Of a stretch of DNA of 64,000 nucleotides, positions 53,952 through 63,496 are shown piece by piece (positions within the stretch are counted from its first letter, which is position 1; the number at the start of each line of letters is the position of its first letter). This DNA comes from Rubrivivax sp. (lineage in GTDB: Bacteria > Pseudomonadota > Gammaproteobacteria > Burkholderiales > Burkholderiaceae_C). The stretch lies in NCBI GenBank assembly GCA_027484825.1, contig JAIXSE010000011.1:1-64000 (forward strand), written 5' to 3'. Both the position numbers and the translations under genes were made by a program. Below the pieces are notes generated by a model, which saw only the letters and a program-made list of their open reading frames with translations, had not been told where the DNA came from and ran no database searches.

Positions 53952-55232
53952 CTACTGCAGCCAGCCCTTGGCCGCATGCAGCAGCAGCCCGATGGCCCCG
54001 CCCACCAGCGTGCCGTTGAGCCGGATGAACTGCAGGTCGCGGCCCACGCTCAGCTCGATCTGACGCACCAGGCTGCGATCGTCCCAGGACTTGACCGTCG
54101 AGGCGATGTGCTCCGTCACACCGCCGCGCAGCCGCGTCACCAGATGGTCGGCCATGGACAGCAGGTGGTCGTTGATGGCGCGGGAGAGTCCCTCGTCATG
54201 GGCCATGCGCTGCGACAGTGCCTGCAGTGACTGCACCAGATGGCGCAGCAGCGCGGAGTCGTCGCGGCGGATGTCGGCCTCGATGGCGGCCCGCAGCTCC
54301 ACCCACAGCCCGTCCAGATACGCGCGGACATCGGCACTCTGCACGATCCGGTCCTTCAGCGCATTGATCTCCTGCGCGAAGGCCTCGTCCTCGCGCAGGC
54401 GCTGGATGAAGTCGTGGATCCAGACATCGAACTCGCGCCGCACCTTGTGGTCCGGCTGAGCCAGGGCTTCCTGCACCTCCTCCACCAGCTGCAGCGCGAG
54501 CTTGTCCGACAGGCTGTCGGCCATCTTGTCGACGCTGGAGAGCGCGTCCACCACGGACGTCACCTTGGGCCACTGCGCCCGCGAGAATTTGACCAGGCGC
54601 GACGCCACCAGCGCCCGCACCTCGGGCGTGGCGAGATAGTCGCGCAGCTTCTCCAGCGCACCGTCCAGCACCTGCTGATGGCGACCGGCATCGGTCAGCA
54701 CATCCAGCACGCCCGCCGCGGTGGATGTGGCATTCCAGGACATCGCCCGCTTGAGCAGGAACTCGCCCAGCGCCCGCCGCACCGACTCCTCATTGAGCAG
54801 CGACAAGGCCTCCAGCGCCATGCTGCGCGCCGAGCTGGCCACCTGGGCCTGATGCGCCGGCGAGGCCAGCCATGCGCCCAGCTGCTGCGCCGGATTGAAG
54901 CGCTCCAGCTTGGCCATCAGCACCTCAGGATGCAGGAAGTTGTCCCGCACGAACGCCGCCAGGCTGTCGGCGAGGCGATGCTTGCCCTGCGGAATCAGCG
55001 CGGTGTGGGGAATCGGCAGGCCCAGCGGATGGCGGAACAGCGCGGTCACGGCGAACCAGTCGGCCAGGCCACCCACAGTGGCGGCCTCGCAGAAGGCCTG
55101 GAACCAGGCCCAGCCGCCCTGCCCGCCCATCATCACGCTCAGTCCCAGGCCCGCCAGCGCCAGTACCAGCGCGCCCAGGGCCACCTGCTGCATCCGTCTG
55201 AGTCTTCGCAAGCGGTCGTCCGCGTCCGTCAT
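53952..55232 (-). CDS. DUF445 family membrane protein (YjiN-like)
   Basis: A 426-residue protein of the DUF445/YjiN family of unknown function. The N-terminal hydrophobic part (VALGALVLALAGLGLSVMMG) is followed by GWAWFQAFCEAATVGGLADW with FAVTALFRHPLGLPIPHTAL. The middle is a long helical soluble region, and a second hydrophobic stretch sits at the end (LNGTLVGGAIGLLLHAAKGW). That gives a hairpin-like membrane topology with both ends at the inner membrane. It is followed on the same strand, upstream by 16 bases, by the chemoreceptor gene, so it may share its transcript. Confidence 0.88.
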   Translation of the reverse strand: MTDADDRLRRLRRMQQVALGALVLALAGLGLSVMMGGQGGWAWFQAFCEAATVGGLADWFAVTALFRHPLGLPIPHTALIPQGKHRLADSLAAFVRDNFLHPEVLMAKLERFNPAQQLGAWLASPAHQAQVASSARSMALEALSLLNEESVRRALGEFLLKRAMSWNATSTAAGVLDVLTDAGRHQQVLDGALEKLRDYLATPEVRALVASRLVKFSRAQWPKVTSVVDALSSVDKMADSLSDKLALQLVEEVQEALAQPDHKVRREFDVWIHDFIQRLREDEAFAQEINALKDRIVQSADVRAYLDGLWVELRAAIEADIRRDDSALLRHLVQSLQALSQRMAHDEGLSRAINDHLLSMADHLVTRLRGGVTEHIASTVKSWDDRSLVRQIELSVGRDLQFIRLNGTLVGGAIGLLLHAAKGWLQ

Positions 55233-55248
55233 CCCTCAGGTCCCGGCC

Positions 55249-56634
55249 TCAAAAGCCAAATGCCAGGCGCAGACCTCCCCAATGACGTCCGGCCACGGTG
55301 ATGGGCGCGGACGCCTCCTTGAGCAGGACGAACTGGCCGCCGCCCATGTCGCGGCGATAGGTCTGGAGCAGGAAGGGCCGCTGATTGCGGGCGGAGGCCA
55401 GGCCCGTGCGGTCATTGAAGATGCGACGGTAGCGGCTGTTGGCGGTGTTCCAGGCGGTCTCGCCGGCCCGCTGGGGATGGCAATAGCGCTTGTTGTGGGT
55501 GGCCACATAGCCATTGCGATCCACTGCGATGCAGAACACCACCTTGTCGGAGAAGGTCAGCATGCGCTCTTGCACCGCGGGGAAGAGCTGGTCGGCCAGT
55601 TCGGTGAAGCGGGTGCGGAACTGCTGTGGATCGGTGCCGGCCAGCGGCTGGTACTGTTCGTCGAAGAGCGCGGCGGCATCGATGCGTCGCGTGCTCAGTG
55701 CCTGTTCCAGCAGCGCCGCAATCTCTGACGCGGCCTGCTGCGCCGCCTCGATGTAGGGGGAGTCGTCCACCGGAACGCCGCTGGAGGCGATCTGCTCGAT
55801 CATCTGCTCGGACAGGCGCAGGAAGCGGTCGCTGCAGGCGAAGGCCGATTCCAGCTTCTGCATCGCCTGCTGGATCTCCAGCCCCAGCTCGCCGGAGCGC
55901 TCCGCGAGCTGCTGGGTCGTCTGTTGGCTTTGCTGGGCGGACCGGGAGATCAGGTCTACATCGGTTTCGACGTCGGCGAAGGCGCGGTGGATGGTGCTTT
56001 GTCCGACGCCATCGGGGCCGCCTTGCGCATGCAGCTCGCGGCTGAAGGCTTCAATGCGGGTGTCCAGGGTGCTCACCGTGCCCATGATGGCCTTGGACGA
56101 GGCTTCCACCTGCGCGGCCAGGTCTTTCACCGCATCGGCCACCACGCCGAAGCCGCGGCCGGCCTCTCCGGCCCGCTTGGCCTCGACCGATGCATTGAAG
56201 GCCACCAGCCGGGTCTGCAAGGCAATGCGGGTGATGTCGGAGGCCGCGTCCGCCACCTGTCGCAGCGTGGTCATGATGCCGCCGACCTCGTCGCCCACGC
56301 CGGCCAGTGCCACACGGGCGCGGCCCACCGCTTCGCGGGTCTGCGACGTTGATTGATTGATGCCGTCCTGCGCCTGCCGGACCTGGTCCAGCTCGCTGCC
56401 CAGGGCCTGCATCGCCTGCGCCTGGGACAGCACCACCTTCTGCGTGTCTTCCAGCAGGCCGCGCACCTCGGCGGCATCGCGGCCCAGTCTGGACACGCCG
56501 GTGGACAGCTCACGCACTACCCGGGTGGTCGCTGTTGAATCTTTGTGACTGCCTGCGGCCGTACCGGGTACGGTCGCGATCGCGTCAGGCGCAGAGCCGT
56601 CTTTCAGGCTGCGCCGGCGCCATGTCTCCCACAT
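55249..56634 (-). CDS. Soluble methyl-accepting chemotaxis-like protein with C-terminal sensor
   Basis: A 461-residue chemoreceptor-like protein with no transmembrane segment. The signalling hairpin is present but degenerate: TRLVAFNASVEAKRAGEAGR followed by GFGVVADAVKDLA. The C-terminal 110 residues (VVFCIAVDRNGYVATHNKRY … GGLRLAFGF) resemble a Cache-like ligand pocket. The domain order is thus signalling first, sensor last. It lies 78 bases downstream of fliA on the same strand and probably reports to the chemotaxis pathway from the cytoplasm. Confidence 0.88.
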   Translation of the reverse strand: MWETWRRRSLKDGSAPDAIATVPGTAAGSHKDSTATTRVVRELSTGVSRLGRDAAEVRGLLEDTQKVVLSQAQAMQALGSELDQVRQAQDGINQSTSQTREAVGRARVALAGVGDEVGGIMTTLRQVADAASDITRIALQTRLVAFNASVEAKRAGEAGRGFGVVADAVKDLAAQVEASSKAIMGTVSTLDTRIEAFSRELHAQGGPDGVGQSTIHRAFADVETDVDLISRSAQQSQQTTQQLAERSGELGLEIQQAMQKLESAFACSDRFLRLSEQMIEQIASSGVPVDDSPYIEAAQQAASEIAALLEQALSTRRIDAAALFDEQYQPLAGTDPQQFRTRFTELADQLFPAVQERMLTFSDKVVFCIAVDRNGYVATHNKRYCHPQRAGETAWNTANSRYRRIFNDRTGLASARNQRPFLLQTYRRDMGGGQFVLLKEASAPITVAGRHWGGLRLAFGF

Positions 56635-56712
56635 CGCCGCTCCTTGTGGTTGTAGCCAGGCAATTGCCGGGCCCGGGGCCCGCCTCCCTCCGGCCAGCCC
56701 CAGCGGCCTCTT

Positions 56713-57426
56713 TTACCAGTCGCGCAGCTTGACGCGCAAGCGGGCAATCGCCTGACTGTGCAACTGGCACACCCGGGATTCGGTCACCTTCAACACCGCA
56801 GCGATTTCCTTGAGGTTCATGTCGTGCTCGTAATACATCGACATGACATAGCCTTCGCGCTCGGGTAGGTTCTTGATGGCCTCCACCAAAGCCGCACGCA
56901 TGCGATGGTCGCGCAGCATGCTCATCGGGTCGGCGGTGTCGTCGCCGACATGCCGGTCCAGATAGTCGTCGCTGTCGTCGTCGCCGGAGATGTCCTCCAG
57001 GTAGACCAGCTGGGTGCCGCGCACCTTGGAGAGCATCTCCTGATAGTCCGTCAGGCTGATGCCCATTTCCTCGGCGATCTCGGACTCCTGCGGCGCACGG
57101 CCGAGCTTTTGCTCCAGCTTGTGCACGGCCGATTCGATCGAGCGCTGCTGGCGGCGGCTGCCGCGGCTCATCCAGTCGGAGCCGCGCAGCTCGTCCAGCA
57201 TGGCGCCGCGGATGCGCTGGGTGGCGAAGGTCTCGAACTGCACGCCCTGCGCGGTGTCAAACCGCGACAGTGCATCGGTCAGGCCGATCAGGCCGACCTG
57301 GATCAGGTCATCCAGCTCCACATTGGCCGGCAGTTTGGCGATCATCTGATGGGCCAGCCGGCGCACCAGGGGGCTGTACTGTCGGATCAGGGTGTTGTTG
57401 TCGAGTTGGCCCTTGGCGGTATACAT
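56713..57426 (-). CDS. fliA: FliA, flagellar sigma factor sigma-28
   Basis: FliA directs RNA polymerase to late flagellar and chemotaxis promoters and is held by FlgM. The 237-residue protein starts MYTAKGQLDNNTLIRQYSPL. Region 2 has LDDLIQVGLIGLTDALSRFD and FETFATQRIRGAMLDELR. Region 4 has MSMYYEHDMNLKEIAAVLKV and TESRVCQLHSQAIARLR. The ATG at 57426 gives the standard length. It lies 23 bases after flhG. Two sigma-28-type promoters are visible in this window (flgM and flhB). Confidence 0.97.
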   Translation of the reverse strand: MYTAKGQLDNNTLIRQYSPLVRRLAHQMIAKLPANVELDDLIQVGLIGLTDALSRFDTAQGVQFETFATQRIRGAMLDELRGSDWMSRGSRRQQRSIESAVHKLEQKLGRAPQESEIAEEMGISLTDYQEMLSKVRGTQLVYLEDISGDDDSDDYLDRHVGDDTADPMSMLRDHRMRAALVEAIKNLPEREGYVMSMYYEHDMNLKEIAAVLKVTESRVCQLHSQAIARLRVKLRDW

Positions 57427-57449
57427 GCTTGTCTCCAAGACCCGGACGC

Positions 57450-58268
57450 TCAGTGGGACGACACCTGCGCACGCGTGGCAGGCGGTTGCCACATCGGGCG
57501 CGGACGCAGCGGCATGGCTTGCGCAGCGCTGTCCAGTGCAGCACCCGGCACCGACGCCAGCAGCAGTTCGCGCGCCATGTGGCGCAGTTCAGGGCTCAGC
57601 GGCGCGGAGACCGGCTGCTTGGGGTCCAGGCAGCTCCATTCCCGCAGCACCGCACCCAGAAAGCCGTCACCGCAGCTGGAGAGCTGCTGGGCAATGCGTT
57701 CGGCCAGTCGCAACTGCGGCGAGCAGGCCAGCAGCAGGCTGTAGACCATCAGGCCGGCGCGCTGCGTCAACCACTTCATGCCGGCATAGGCATGGGTGAC
57801 GCTTTGTACATCGGTATCGGCCAGCAGCACCGGACGCACTTCGCGGGAGACCAGCACCCGCGAGAGTTCCGCGGCGCTGGCATGCAGCAGCACGACATCG
57901 GCGAAAGGAGCGGCATCGGTCACCGCTTCCAGGAACTGGGCGGCAGAGCCGTTGGCATTGACATAGCGCATCGGCAGGCCACGCGCGGCCAGGAAAGACA
58001 CGCGGGCCGACAGCGGCTCCACGCAGGCGGCCAGATCGACCGCGGCCAGATCGGAGGCGGCGGCGGCCTGCTCACCGGCATCGACCACCAGCGTGTGCAG
58101 GCCGAGCTCGCCGAAGGCGGCGCACAGGCCTTCGAGCAGCGCGCCGCTGCCCACCACATGCGGGTTGCTCACCACCGGCACCACGCGGACGCGGGCGGTG
58201 GCAAACAGTCGGCGCAGGCCGTCGGCCTGGTCCTTGGGCGCATTGCTGAGGCTCATCGGGTCGCGCAT
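57450..58268 (-). CDS. flhG: FlhG-like (MinD-family) flagellar number regulator lacking Walker A
   Basis: A 272-residue protein in the flhG position between flhF and fliA. FlhG normally binds ATP through KGGVGKT and controls FlhF and the number of polar flagella. Here the expected P-loop site reads VVSNPHVVGSGALLEGL, with no deviant Walker A. The following LGLHTLVVDAGEQ keeps the look of the Walker A′ strand. The fold is probably kept, but ATP binding would be lost or altered. The start is taken as ATG 58268; ATG 58256 is an alternative. Confidence 0.82.
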   Translation of the reverse strand: MRDPMSLSNAPKDQADGLRRLFATARVRVVPVVSNPHVVGSGALLEGLCAAFGELGLHTLVVDAGEQAAAASDLAAVDLAACVEPLSARVSFLAARGLPMRYVNANGSAAQFLEAVTDAAPFADVVLLHASAAELSRVLVSREVRPVLLADTDVQSVTHAYAGMKWLTQRAGLMVYSLLLACSPQLRLAERIAQQLSSCGDGFLGAVLREWSCLDPKQPVSAPLSPELRHMARELLLASVPGAALDSAAQAMPLRPRPMWQPPATRAQVSSH

Positions 58269-58452
58269 GGGCTGCTCTGTATTTCTGCTGATCCGTTGCC
58301 GGAAGTGTCGCGTGGAGTGCCGGTTCCCCAGACTCGATTGAACGGGCAAATCACCCTGCTTTTCAAGTCCATTCCCCGGGCGCCGGGAGGGCGTTTGCGC
58401 ACTTGTGCCAACGGCGGTGTCCCACCCCTGGGCGACAAGTGCCGCTGGACAT

Positions 58453-60135
58453 TCAATTCATCCCCATGGCCGGCATCCCTCCTGCCGACGCACCCGGCAC
58501 CGAGCCGGAGGCGAAGATCAGGTTGACGTCCGAGGCGTCCATGCGCCAGGCCGACGGGCCCTGGCTGCGCAGCGCCCGCTGCACCAGTGCCTGCGACGAC
58601 AGGCGATGCCAATCTTCCGGCACACGCTGGCCGTTGGCCACGCCCAGCACCCGCAGCTTGTGACGGATCACCGTATCCAGGGCCGGCGCCAGCTTCACGG
58701 CTTCATCAATCTTGGAGAGGATCACGCCCTGGGCTTCAGTGCCGCGCCAGGCCTGGACCACGTCCTCGATGGTTTCGCCCTGCTGGGCGGCATTCACCAC
58801 CAGGATGCGCTTGATGTTGCGATGGGCCAGCATGTCCAGCAGCTCGGCGGTGCGGCTGTCCCGCTGGGCGGTACCGGCGGTGTCGATCAGCACCATCTTC
58901 TTGGCGGCCAGCAGGTCCAGCAGGTCTTCCAGCGAAGCCCGGTCATGGGCGGTGTGCACCGGCACGCCAAGGATGCGGCCATAGGCGCGCAGTTGCTCGT
59001 GGGCGCCGACCCGGTAGGCATCCAGGGTGATCAGGCCCAGTTGGCTGGCACCGTACTTGGTGGCGAAGGCGGCGGCGATCTTGGCCGTGGTGGTGGTCTT
59101 GCCCACACCGGTCGAGCCGATCATGGCGAACACGCCGCCCTGGTCTTCCAGCGCCGGCATCTGCTCGGCGGTGGCGACATTGCGGGCCAGCACATTGCCG
59201 GCCCAGGCGGTCCAGTCGGATTCTTCGGTCACGTGGGCCGGCAGGCCTTCCACCAGCTTGCGCACCAGGGCCGGCGAGAAACCGGCGTCCAGCAGCTTCT
59301 GGGTCAGGCGGGCCTGCGTCGGCTGGCGCTGCAGCTTTTCCATGAAAGCCAGGGCGCCGAAGCGTTCCTCGATCAGGCCCTTCATGGCGCGCAGCTCGGT
59401 CATCATTTCCTGCTCGCGGCGGGCGGGCATGCTGTCCAGGCTGGGCACGCCGAAGCCGCCCAGGTCCGGGCCCTGCATCGGCGCATTGACGCGGATCTCG
59501 TCGCGCAGCACGGGCGGCACGATGCGCTGGGCCTGGTGGGCCTGGTGGGCCTGTTGCGGCTGATGGTGGCTGTGCCCGTGGGCCGGGGCCTGGGCATAGG
59601 CCGGGGTGTCCTCCACACGGCGGGCACCCAGCGTCTGCATGGCGCTGCGGGCGCGCTGGTCACGGGCGGCCATCATTGAGGCCACCGATTCCTGCATCTG
59701 GGCCGGTTCCTGCGTGTCCATCACCGGATCGGGCAGGCCGTTCATCTCTGCGGCGCGGCGCTTGAGCATGCGTTCGCGGACATAGTCCTGGAAGGACAGC
59801 GTGCTCATGGCCATCGCATTCACATCGTCTCCGATGGACGGCGGCTGGCTATTGGCAAAACCGGGTTCCTGGCGGGCCGACAGGCGCTGCTTCACGGCCT
59901 GGCGGGGCTGCGGCTCGGCGCGGCTGGCGGCGGGTGCCTGGCGGGGGGCGGCCACGCGGGGCGCCTGGGCGGCCACACGCTCGATCTGCGACATGCCCTC
60001 CGGCGCCATCGCCAGCACTTCCACCCCTTCGGGGCAGGGCTTGTTGGACAGCACCACGGCGTCGTCCCCAAAAGCCTGGCGGACCAGGTTCATGGCTTCG
60101 CGGGTGTTGCGGGCGGTAAATCGCTTGACGTTCAT
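58453..60135 (-). CDS. flhF: FlhF, SRP-type GTPase for flagellar placement
   Basis: FlhF marks the pole for flagellar assembly. The 560-residue protein starts MNVKRFTARNTREAMNLVRQ, a typical B domain. It has a long Ala/Gln/His-rich linker of about 240 residues and a C-terminal SRP-family NG domain with GSTGVGKTTTTAKIAAAF, LITLDAYRVGAHEQLRAYGR and VLIDTAGTAQRDSR. The middle contains HQAQQ/His-rich repeats. It overlaps flhA by four bases (ATGA). Confidence 0.96.
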   Translation of the reverse strand: MNVKRFTARNTREAMNLVRQAFGDDAVVLSNKPCPEGVEVLAMAPEGMSQIERVAAQAPRVAAPRQAPAASRAEPQPRQAVKQRLSARQEPGFANSQPPSIGDDVNAMAMSTLSFQDYVRERMLKRRAAEMNGLPDPVMDTQEPAQMQESVASMMAARDQRARSAMQTLGARRVEDTPAYAQAPAHGHSHHQPQQAHQAHQAQRIVPPVLRDEIRVNAPMQGPDLGGFGVPSLDSMPARREQEMMTELRAMKGLIEERFGALAFMEKLQRQPTQARLTQKLLDAGFSPALVRKLVEGLPAHVTEESDWTAWAGNVLARNVATAEQMPALEDQGGVFAMIGSTGVGKTTTTAKIAAAFATKYGASQLGLITLDAYRVGAHEQLRAYGRILGVPVHTAHDRASLEDLLDLLAAKKMVLIDTAGTAQRDSRTAELLDMLAHRNIKRILVVNAAQQGETIEDVVQAWRGTEAQGVILSKIDEAVKLAPALDTVIRHKLRVLGVANGQRVPEDWHRLSSQALVQRALRSQGPSAWRMDASDVNLIFASGSVPGASAGGMPAMGMN

Positions 60136-62231
60136 GCCGTGCCTCCGATGATGGAGCCGATGCGGATAGTGTGCGTTTCCGGGATCTCGCTATGACCCAG
60201 CACCTTCAGACGCGGCGCAGCGCGCTTGAGGAGCCGTGCCAGGGGGGCGCGGATCAGGTCGGGAACCAGCAGACAGGCAGGCAGGCCACGGTCTTCCTGA
60301 GACTGGGCGGTCTGCGCGGCGCTGCGGGCCAGCGTGTCAGCCACGCCGGGGTCCAGGGCAGCGCCGTGCGGGGAATTCAGGGCCTGTGTCACCAGGCGCT
60401 CCAGCTCGGGTTCGAGGGCGATGACATCCAGCTCCTTGGCCGGACCGTAGATCTGCTGCACGATCGCCGGGGCGATGTGGATGCGGATGCGACGGGCCAG
60501 CTCGGCCGGATCGTTGGTCTGCCCGGCGTTTTCCGCCAGGCTTTCCACGATGGAACGCATATCGCGGATGTGCACGCCCTCTTCCAGCAGGAACTGGAGG
60601 ACTCGTTGCAGGTTGGCGATATTGACCATCTTTGGAATCACGTCTTCGATCAACTGAGGCGCTTGCTTGGTGAGGTGTTCCACCAGCTGCTGGGTTTCCA
60701 CCCGGCCCAACAATCGGGCCGCGTGGACTTGCATCAAGTGTGAGAGATGTGTGGCCACCACGGTCGCGCAATCAACGACGGTAAAGCCCGCCATTTGTGC
60801 CATTTCCCTTTGCCGGTCTTCGATCCAGACCGCTGGCAATCCGAAGGCGGGGTCGGTGGTCTGGGTGCCGATCAGCTTCTGGGTGGCATGCCCGGGGTTG
60901 ATCGCCAGCCACATGCCGGGGTAGGCCTCGGCCTCGCCGATCACCGCCCCGCGCAGCGTGACGCGGTACTGGCTGGGGCGCAGCTCCAGGTTGTCGCGGA
61001 TATGGACCGACGGCGGCAGGAAACCCACGTCCTGCGCAAACTTGCGGCGTACGCCTTTGATGCGGCTGAGCAGGTCGCCTTCGCGGCTCTTGTCCACCAG
61101 GGCGATCAGGCGATAGCCCACTTCCAGGCCCAGGGTGTCCACCGGGGCGACGTCTTCCCAGGAGGCTTCGGCATCCGGATTCGGGCCGGCGGCGGCGGGG
61201 GCGGCGGCCTTGCTGGCTTCGGCGGCCTTGGCCTTGGCTTCCTTCTGCTGCATCCAGTAGGCCAGATAGCCCAGGCCGCCGGCGATGATCAGGAACACCA
61301 GATGCGGCATGCCGGGGATCAGGCCCACGACGCCCACCACGGCGGCGGTGATGGCCACGGCCTTGGTCGAGCCGAAGACCTGCTTGCCGATCATGGCGCC
61401 GACGTCCTTGTCCTTGCCCACGCGGGACACGACCAGGGCCGAGGCCACCGAGATCAGCAGGGCCGGGACCTGGGCGACCAGGGCGTCACCGACGGCCAGC
61501 AGGATGTAGCTGTCGGCGGCCTGGCCGGCGGACAGGCCGTGCTGGGCCACGCCGATGATGAAGCCGCCGATGATGTTGATGAACAGGATCAGGATGCCGG
61601 CGACCGCATCTCCGCGCACGAACTTGCTGGCACCGTCCATGGAGCCGAAGAAGTCTGCTTCGTCGCTGAGTTCGGCGCGGCGGCGCTTGGCTTCCTTCTC
61701 GTCGATCAGGCCGGCGGACAGGTCGGCGTCCACCGCCATCTGCTTGCCGGGCATGGCGTCCAGGGTGAAGCGCGCGCCGACTTCGGCGATCCGCTCCGCG
61801 CCCTTGGTCACCACGATGAAGTTGATGACCACCAGGATGGCGAACACGATCAGGCCGACCGCGAAATTGCCGCCGATCAGGAAGTGGCCGAAGCTCTCGA
61901 TCACCTGCCCGGCCGCGCCGGCGCCGGTGTGGCCTTCCATCAGCACCACGCGGGTCGAGGCCACGTTCAGCGACAGCCGCATCAGCGTGGTCAGCAGCAG
62001 CACGGTGGGGAAGGCGGCGAAGTCCAGCGGCCGCACCATGTGCGAGGCCACCATCATCACCATGATGGCCATGGCGATGTTGAAGGTGAAGAACAGGTCC
62101 AGGACGAAGGGCGGCAGCGGCAGCACCATCATCGCCAGCACCATCATGATGGCGATCGGCGCCCCCAGGGCGCTGATGATGGCGGCGCGGGGTCCGAGGA
62201 GGTTCTGCAAACGGGCCATCAGCTCGTTCAT
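60132..62231 (-). CDS. flhA: FlhA, flagellar export gate protein
   Basis: A 699-residue inner-membrane export-gate protein. Eight membrane segments fill about residues 18–310, including the FHIPEP-type loop GGNFAVGLIVFAILVVINFI. The C-terminal cytoplasmic domain (from about 360) binds chaperone-substrate complexes, for example VGYRLIALVDKSREGDLLSR and VHIRDMRSIVESLAENAGQ. It lies between flhB and flhF on the minus strand. Confidence 0.97.
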   Translation of the reverse strand: MNELMARLQNLLGPRAAIISALGAPIAIMMVLAMMVLPLPPFVLDLFFTFNIAMAIMVMMVASHMVRPLDFAAFPTVLLLTTLMRLSLNVASTRVVLMEGHTGAGAAGQVIESFGHFLIGGNFAVGLIVFAILVVINFIVVTKGAERIAEVGARFTLDAMPGKQMAVDADLSAGLIDEKEAKRRRAELSDEADFFGSMDGASKFVRGDAVAGILILFINIIGGFIIGVAQHGLSAGQAADSYILLAVGDALVAQVPALLISVASALVVSRVGKDKDVGAMIGKQVFGSTKAVAITAAVVGVVGLIPGMPHLVFLIIAGGLGYLAYWMQQKEAKAKAAEASKAAAPAAAGPNPDAEASWEDVAPVDTLGLEVGYRLIALVDKSREGDLLSRIKGVRRKFAQDVGFLPPSVHIRDNLELRPSQYRVTLRGAVIGEAEAYPGMWLAINPGHATQKLIGTQTTDPAFGLPAVWIEDRQREMAQMAGFTVVDCATVVATHLSHLMQVHAARLLGRVETQQLVEHLTKQAPQLIEDVIPKMVNIANLQRVLQFLLEEGVHIRDMRSIVESLAENAGQTNDPAELARRIRIHIAPAIVQQIYGPAKELDVIALEPELERLVTQALNSPHGAALDPGVADTLARSAAQTAQSQEDRGLPACLLVPDLIRAPLARLLKRAAPRLKVLGHSEIPETHTIRIGSIIGGTA

Positions 62232-62254
62232 GGTTCAGCCTTCTTGAATCTGCT

Positions 62255-63454
62255 TCAACGTTGCGGGGCGGCGTCGGGGAACAGGTCGTCCTGCTCCTCG
62301 GCGGGCGGCTTCCAGCCCGGCTTCTTGTGCGGGTCGAGCTCATCGGGCACCGACGGGTTGGGCGCCTCGTTCGGCGTCATCCCGCGACCGGCCAGTGCCG
62401 CCTTGAGCTGGTAGACATAGGCCAGCACCTGGGCCACCGCGCCGAACAGCGCGCCGGGGATTTCCCGATCGATCTCCGCATGGGCATACAGCGCGCGGGC
62501 CAGTGCAGGCGCACGCAGAACCGGCACCTTGTTGTCCTTGGCGATATCGCGGATCTTGAAGGCCAGCAGGTCCAGGCCCTTGGCCACCACGCGGGGCGCG
62601 CCCATCTTCGTCTCGTCGTACTGGATTGCGACCGCATAGTGGCTGGGGTTCATCACCACCAAGTCGGCCTTGGGCACGGCGGCCAGCATCTGGCGCTTGA
62701 TCAGCTCGCGGGCCTTCTGGCGCATGCGGTGCTTCATCTCCAGATTGCCCTCGGCCTCCTTCATTTCATTCTTGGCCTCTTCGCGGGACATCTTCAGCCG
62801 CTTCAGGTACATGAAGCGTTGCAGCGGCAGATCGATGGCGGCAAACAGAAACAACGCCAACCCCAGCAGCATCAGCCCGCCCATCAGTTGCTGACCGGCG
62901 AAGGCCAGCGCGGCGGGCAGTGGCACGGACATGATGCCCACGAAGCCGGCCACCCGGTCCTTCAGCGCCAATGCGCCGATGATGCCCAGCACCAGGGCCA
63001 GCAGGCAGGCCTTGAGTGCTTGGGTCAGGTTCTGCCACTGGAACAGACGCCCAAAGCCGCTGATCGGATTCAGATGGGAAAACTTCGGCGCCAGCGGCTT
63101 CATCGTGAAGTTCCAGCCGCCGCCGGCCAGGTGACCGGCGATGGCGGCCACGCTCAGGATCAGCAGTGCTGGCAGTGCCAGCGCGAAGGCCTGCCAGGTC
63201 ATGCCCGACAAGCGCTCCGTCATCATCCCGGCGGTGCGCAGCTGCTCGGCATCAAAGCGCAGCGAGTTTTCCAGCATCCGCTGCATGCGCTCCACCGCCA
63301 TCGGCATGCCGGACACCATCATCGCGCCGCCGGCGGCCATCACGGTGAAGTGAGGCAGATCGCGGGAACGCGGCAGCTGCCCTTCGCGGCGAGACCTTTC
63401 GATCTTCTTCTGCGAGGCGGGTAAGTTGCGGTCTTGTGCGTCTTGGTCGGCCAT
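62255..63454 (-). CDS. flhB: FlhB, flagellar export switch protein
   Basis: A 399-residue export-apparatus protein with an N-terminal basic segment (ASQKKIERSRREGQLPRSRD), four membrane helices and a C-terminal cytoplasmic domain. The autocleavage loop is NPSH at residues 269–272, where NPTH is usual; Thr to Ser is a conservative change. MNPSHYAVAIQYDETKMGAP matches the family around it. The ATG at 63454 is chosen over one at 63496. A sigma-28 promoter lies at 63497–63523, followed by flhA, flhF, flhG and fliA. Confidence 0.96.
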   Translation of the reverse strand: MADQDAQDRNLPASQKKIERSRREGQLPRSRDLPHFTVMAAGGAMMVSGMPMAVERMQRMLENSLRFDAEQLRTAGMMTERLSGMTWQAFALALPALLILSVAAIAGHLAGGGWNFTMKPLAPKFSHLNPISGFGRLFQWQNLTQALKACLLALVLGIIGALALKDRVAGFVGIMSVPLPAALAFAGQQLMGGLMLLGLALFLFAAIDLPLQRFMYLKRLKMSREEAKNEMKEAEGNLEMKHRMRQKARELIKRQMLAAVPKADLVVMNPSHYAVAIQYDETKMGAPRVVAKGLDLLAFKIRDIAKDNKVPVLRAPALARALYAHAEIDREIPGALFGAVAQVLAYVYQLKAALAGRGMTPNEAPNPSVPDELDPHKKPGWKPPAEEQDDLFPDAAPQR

Positions 63455-63496
63455 GGCGGGGGGATGGACTGCGACACCATGCCGCAGCACCGCCAT

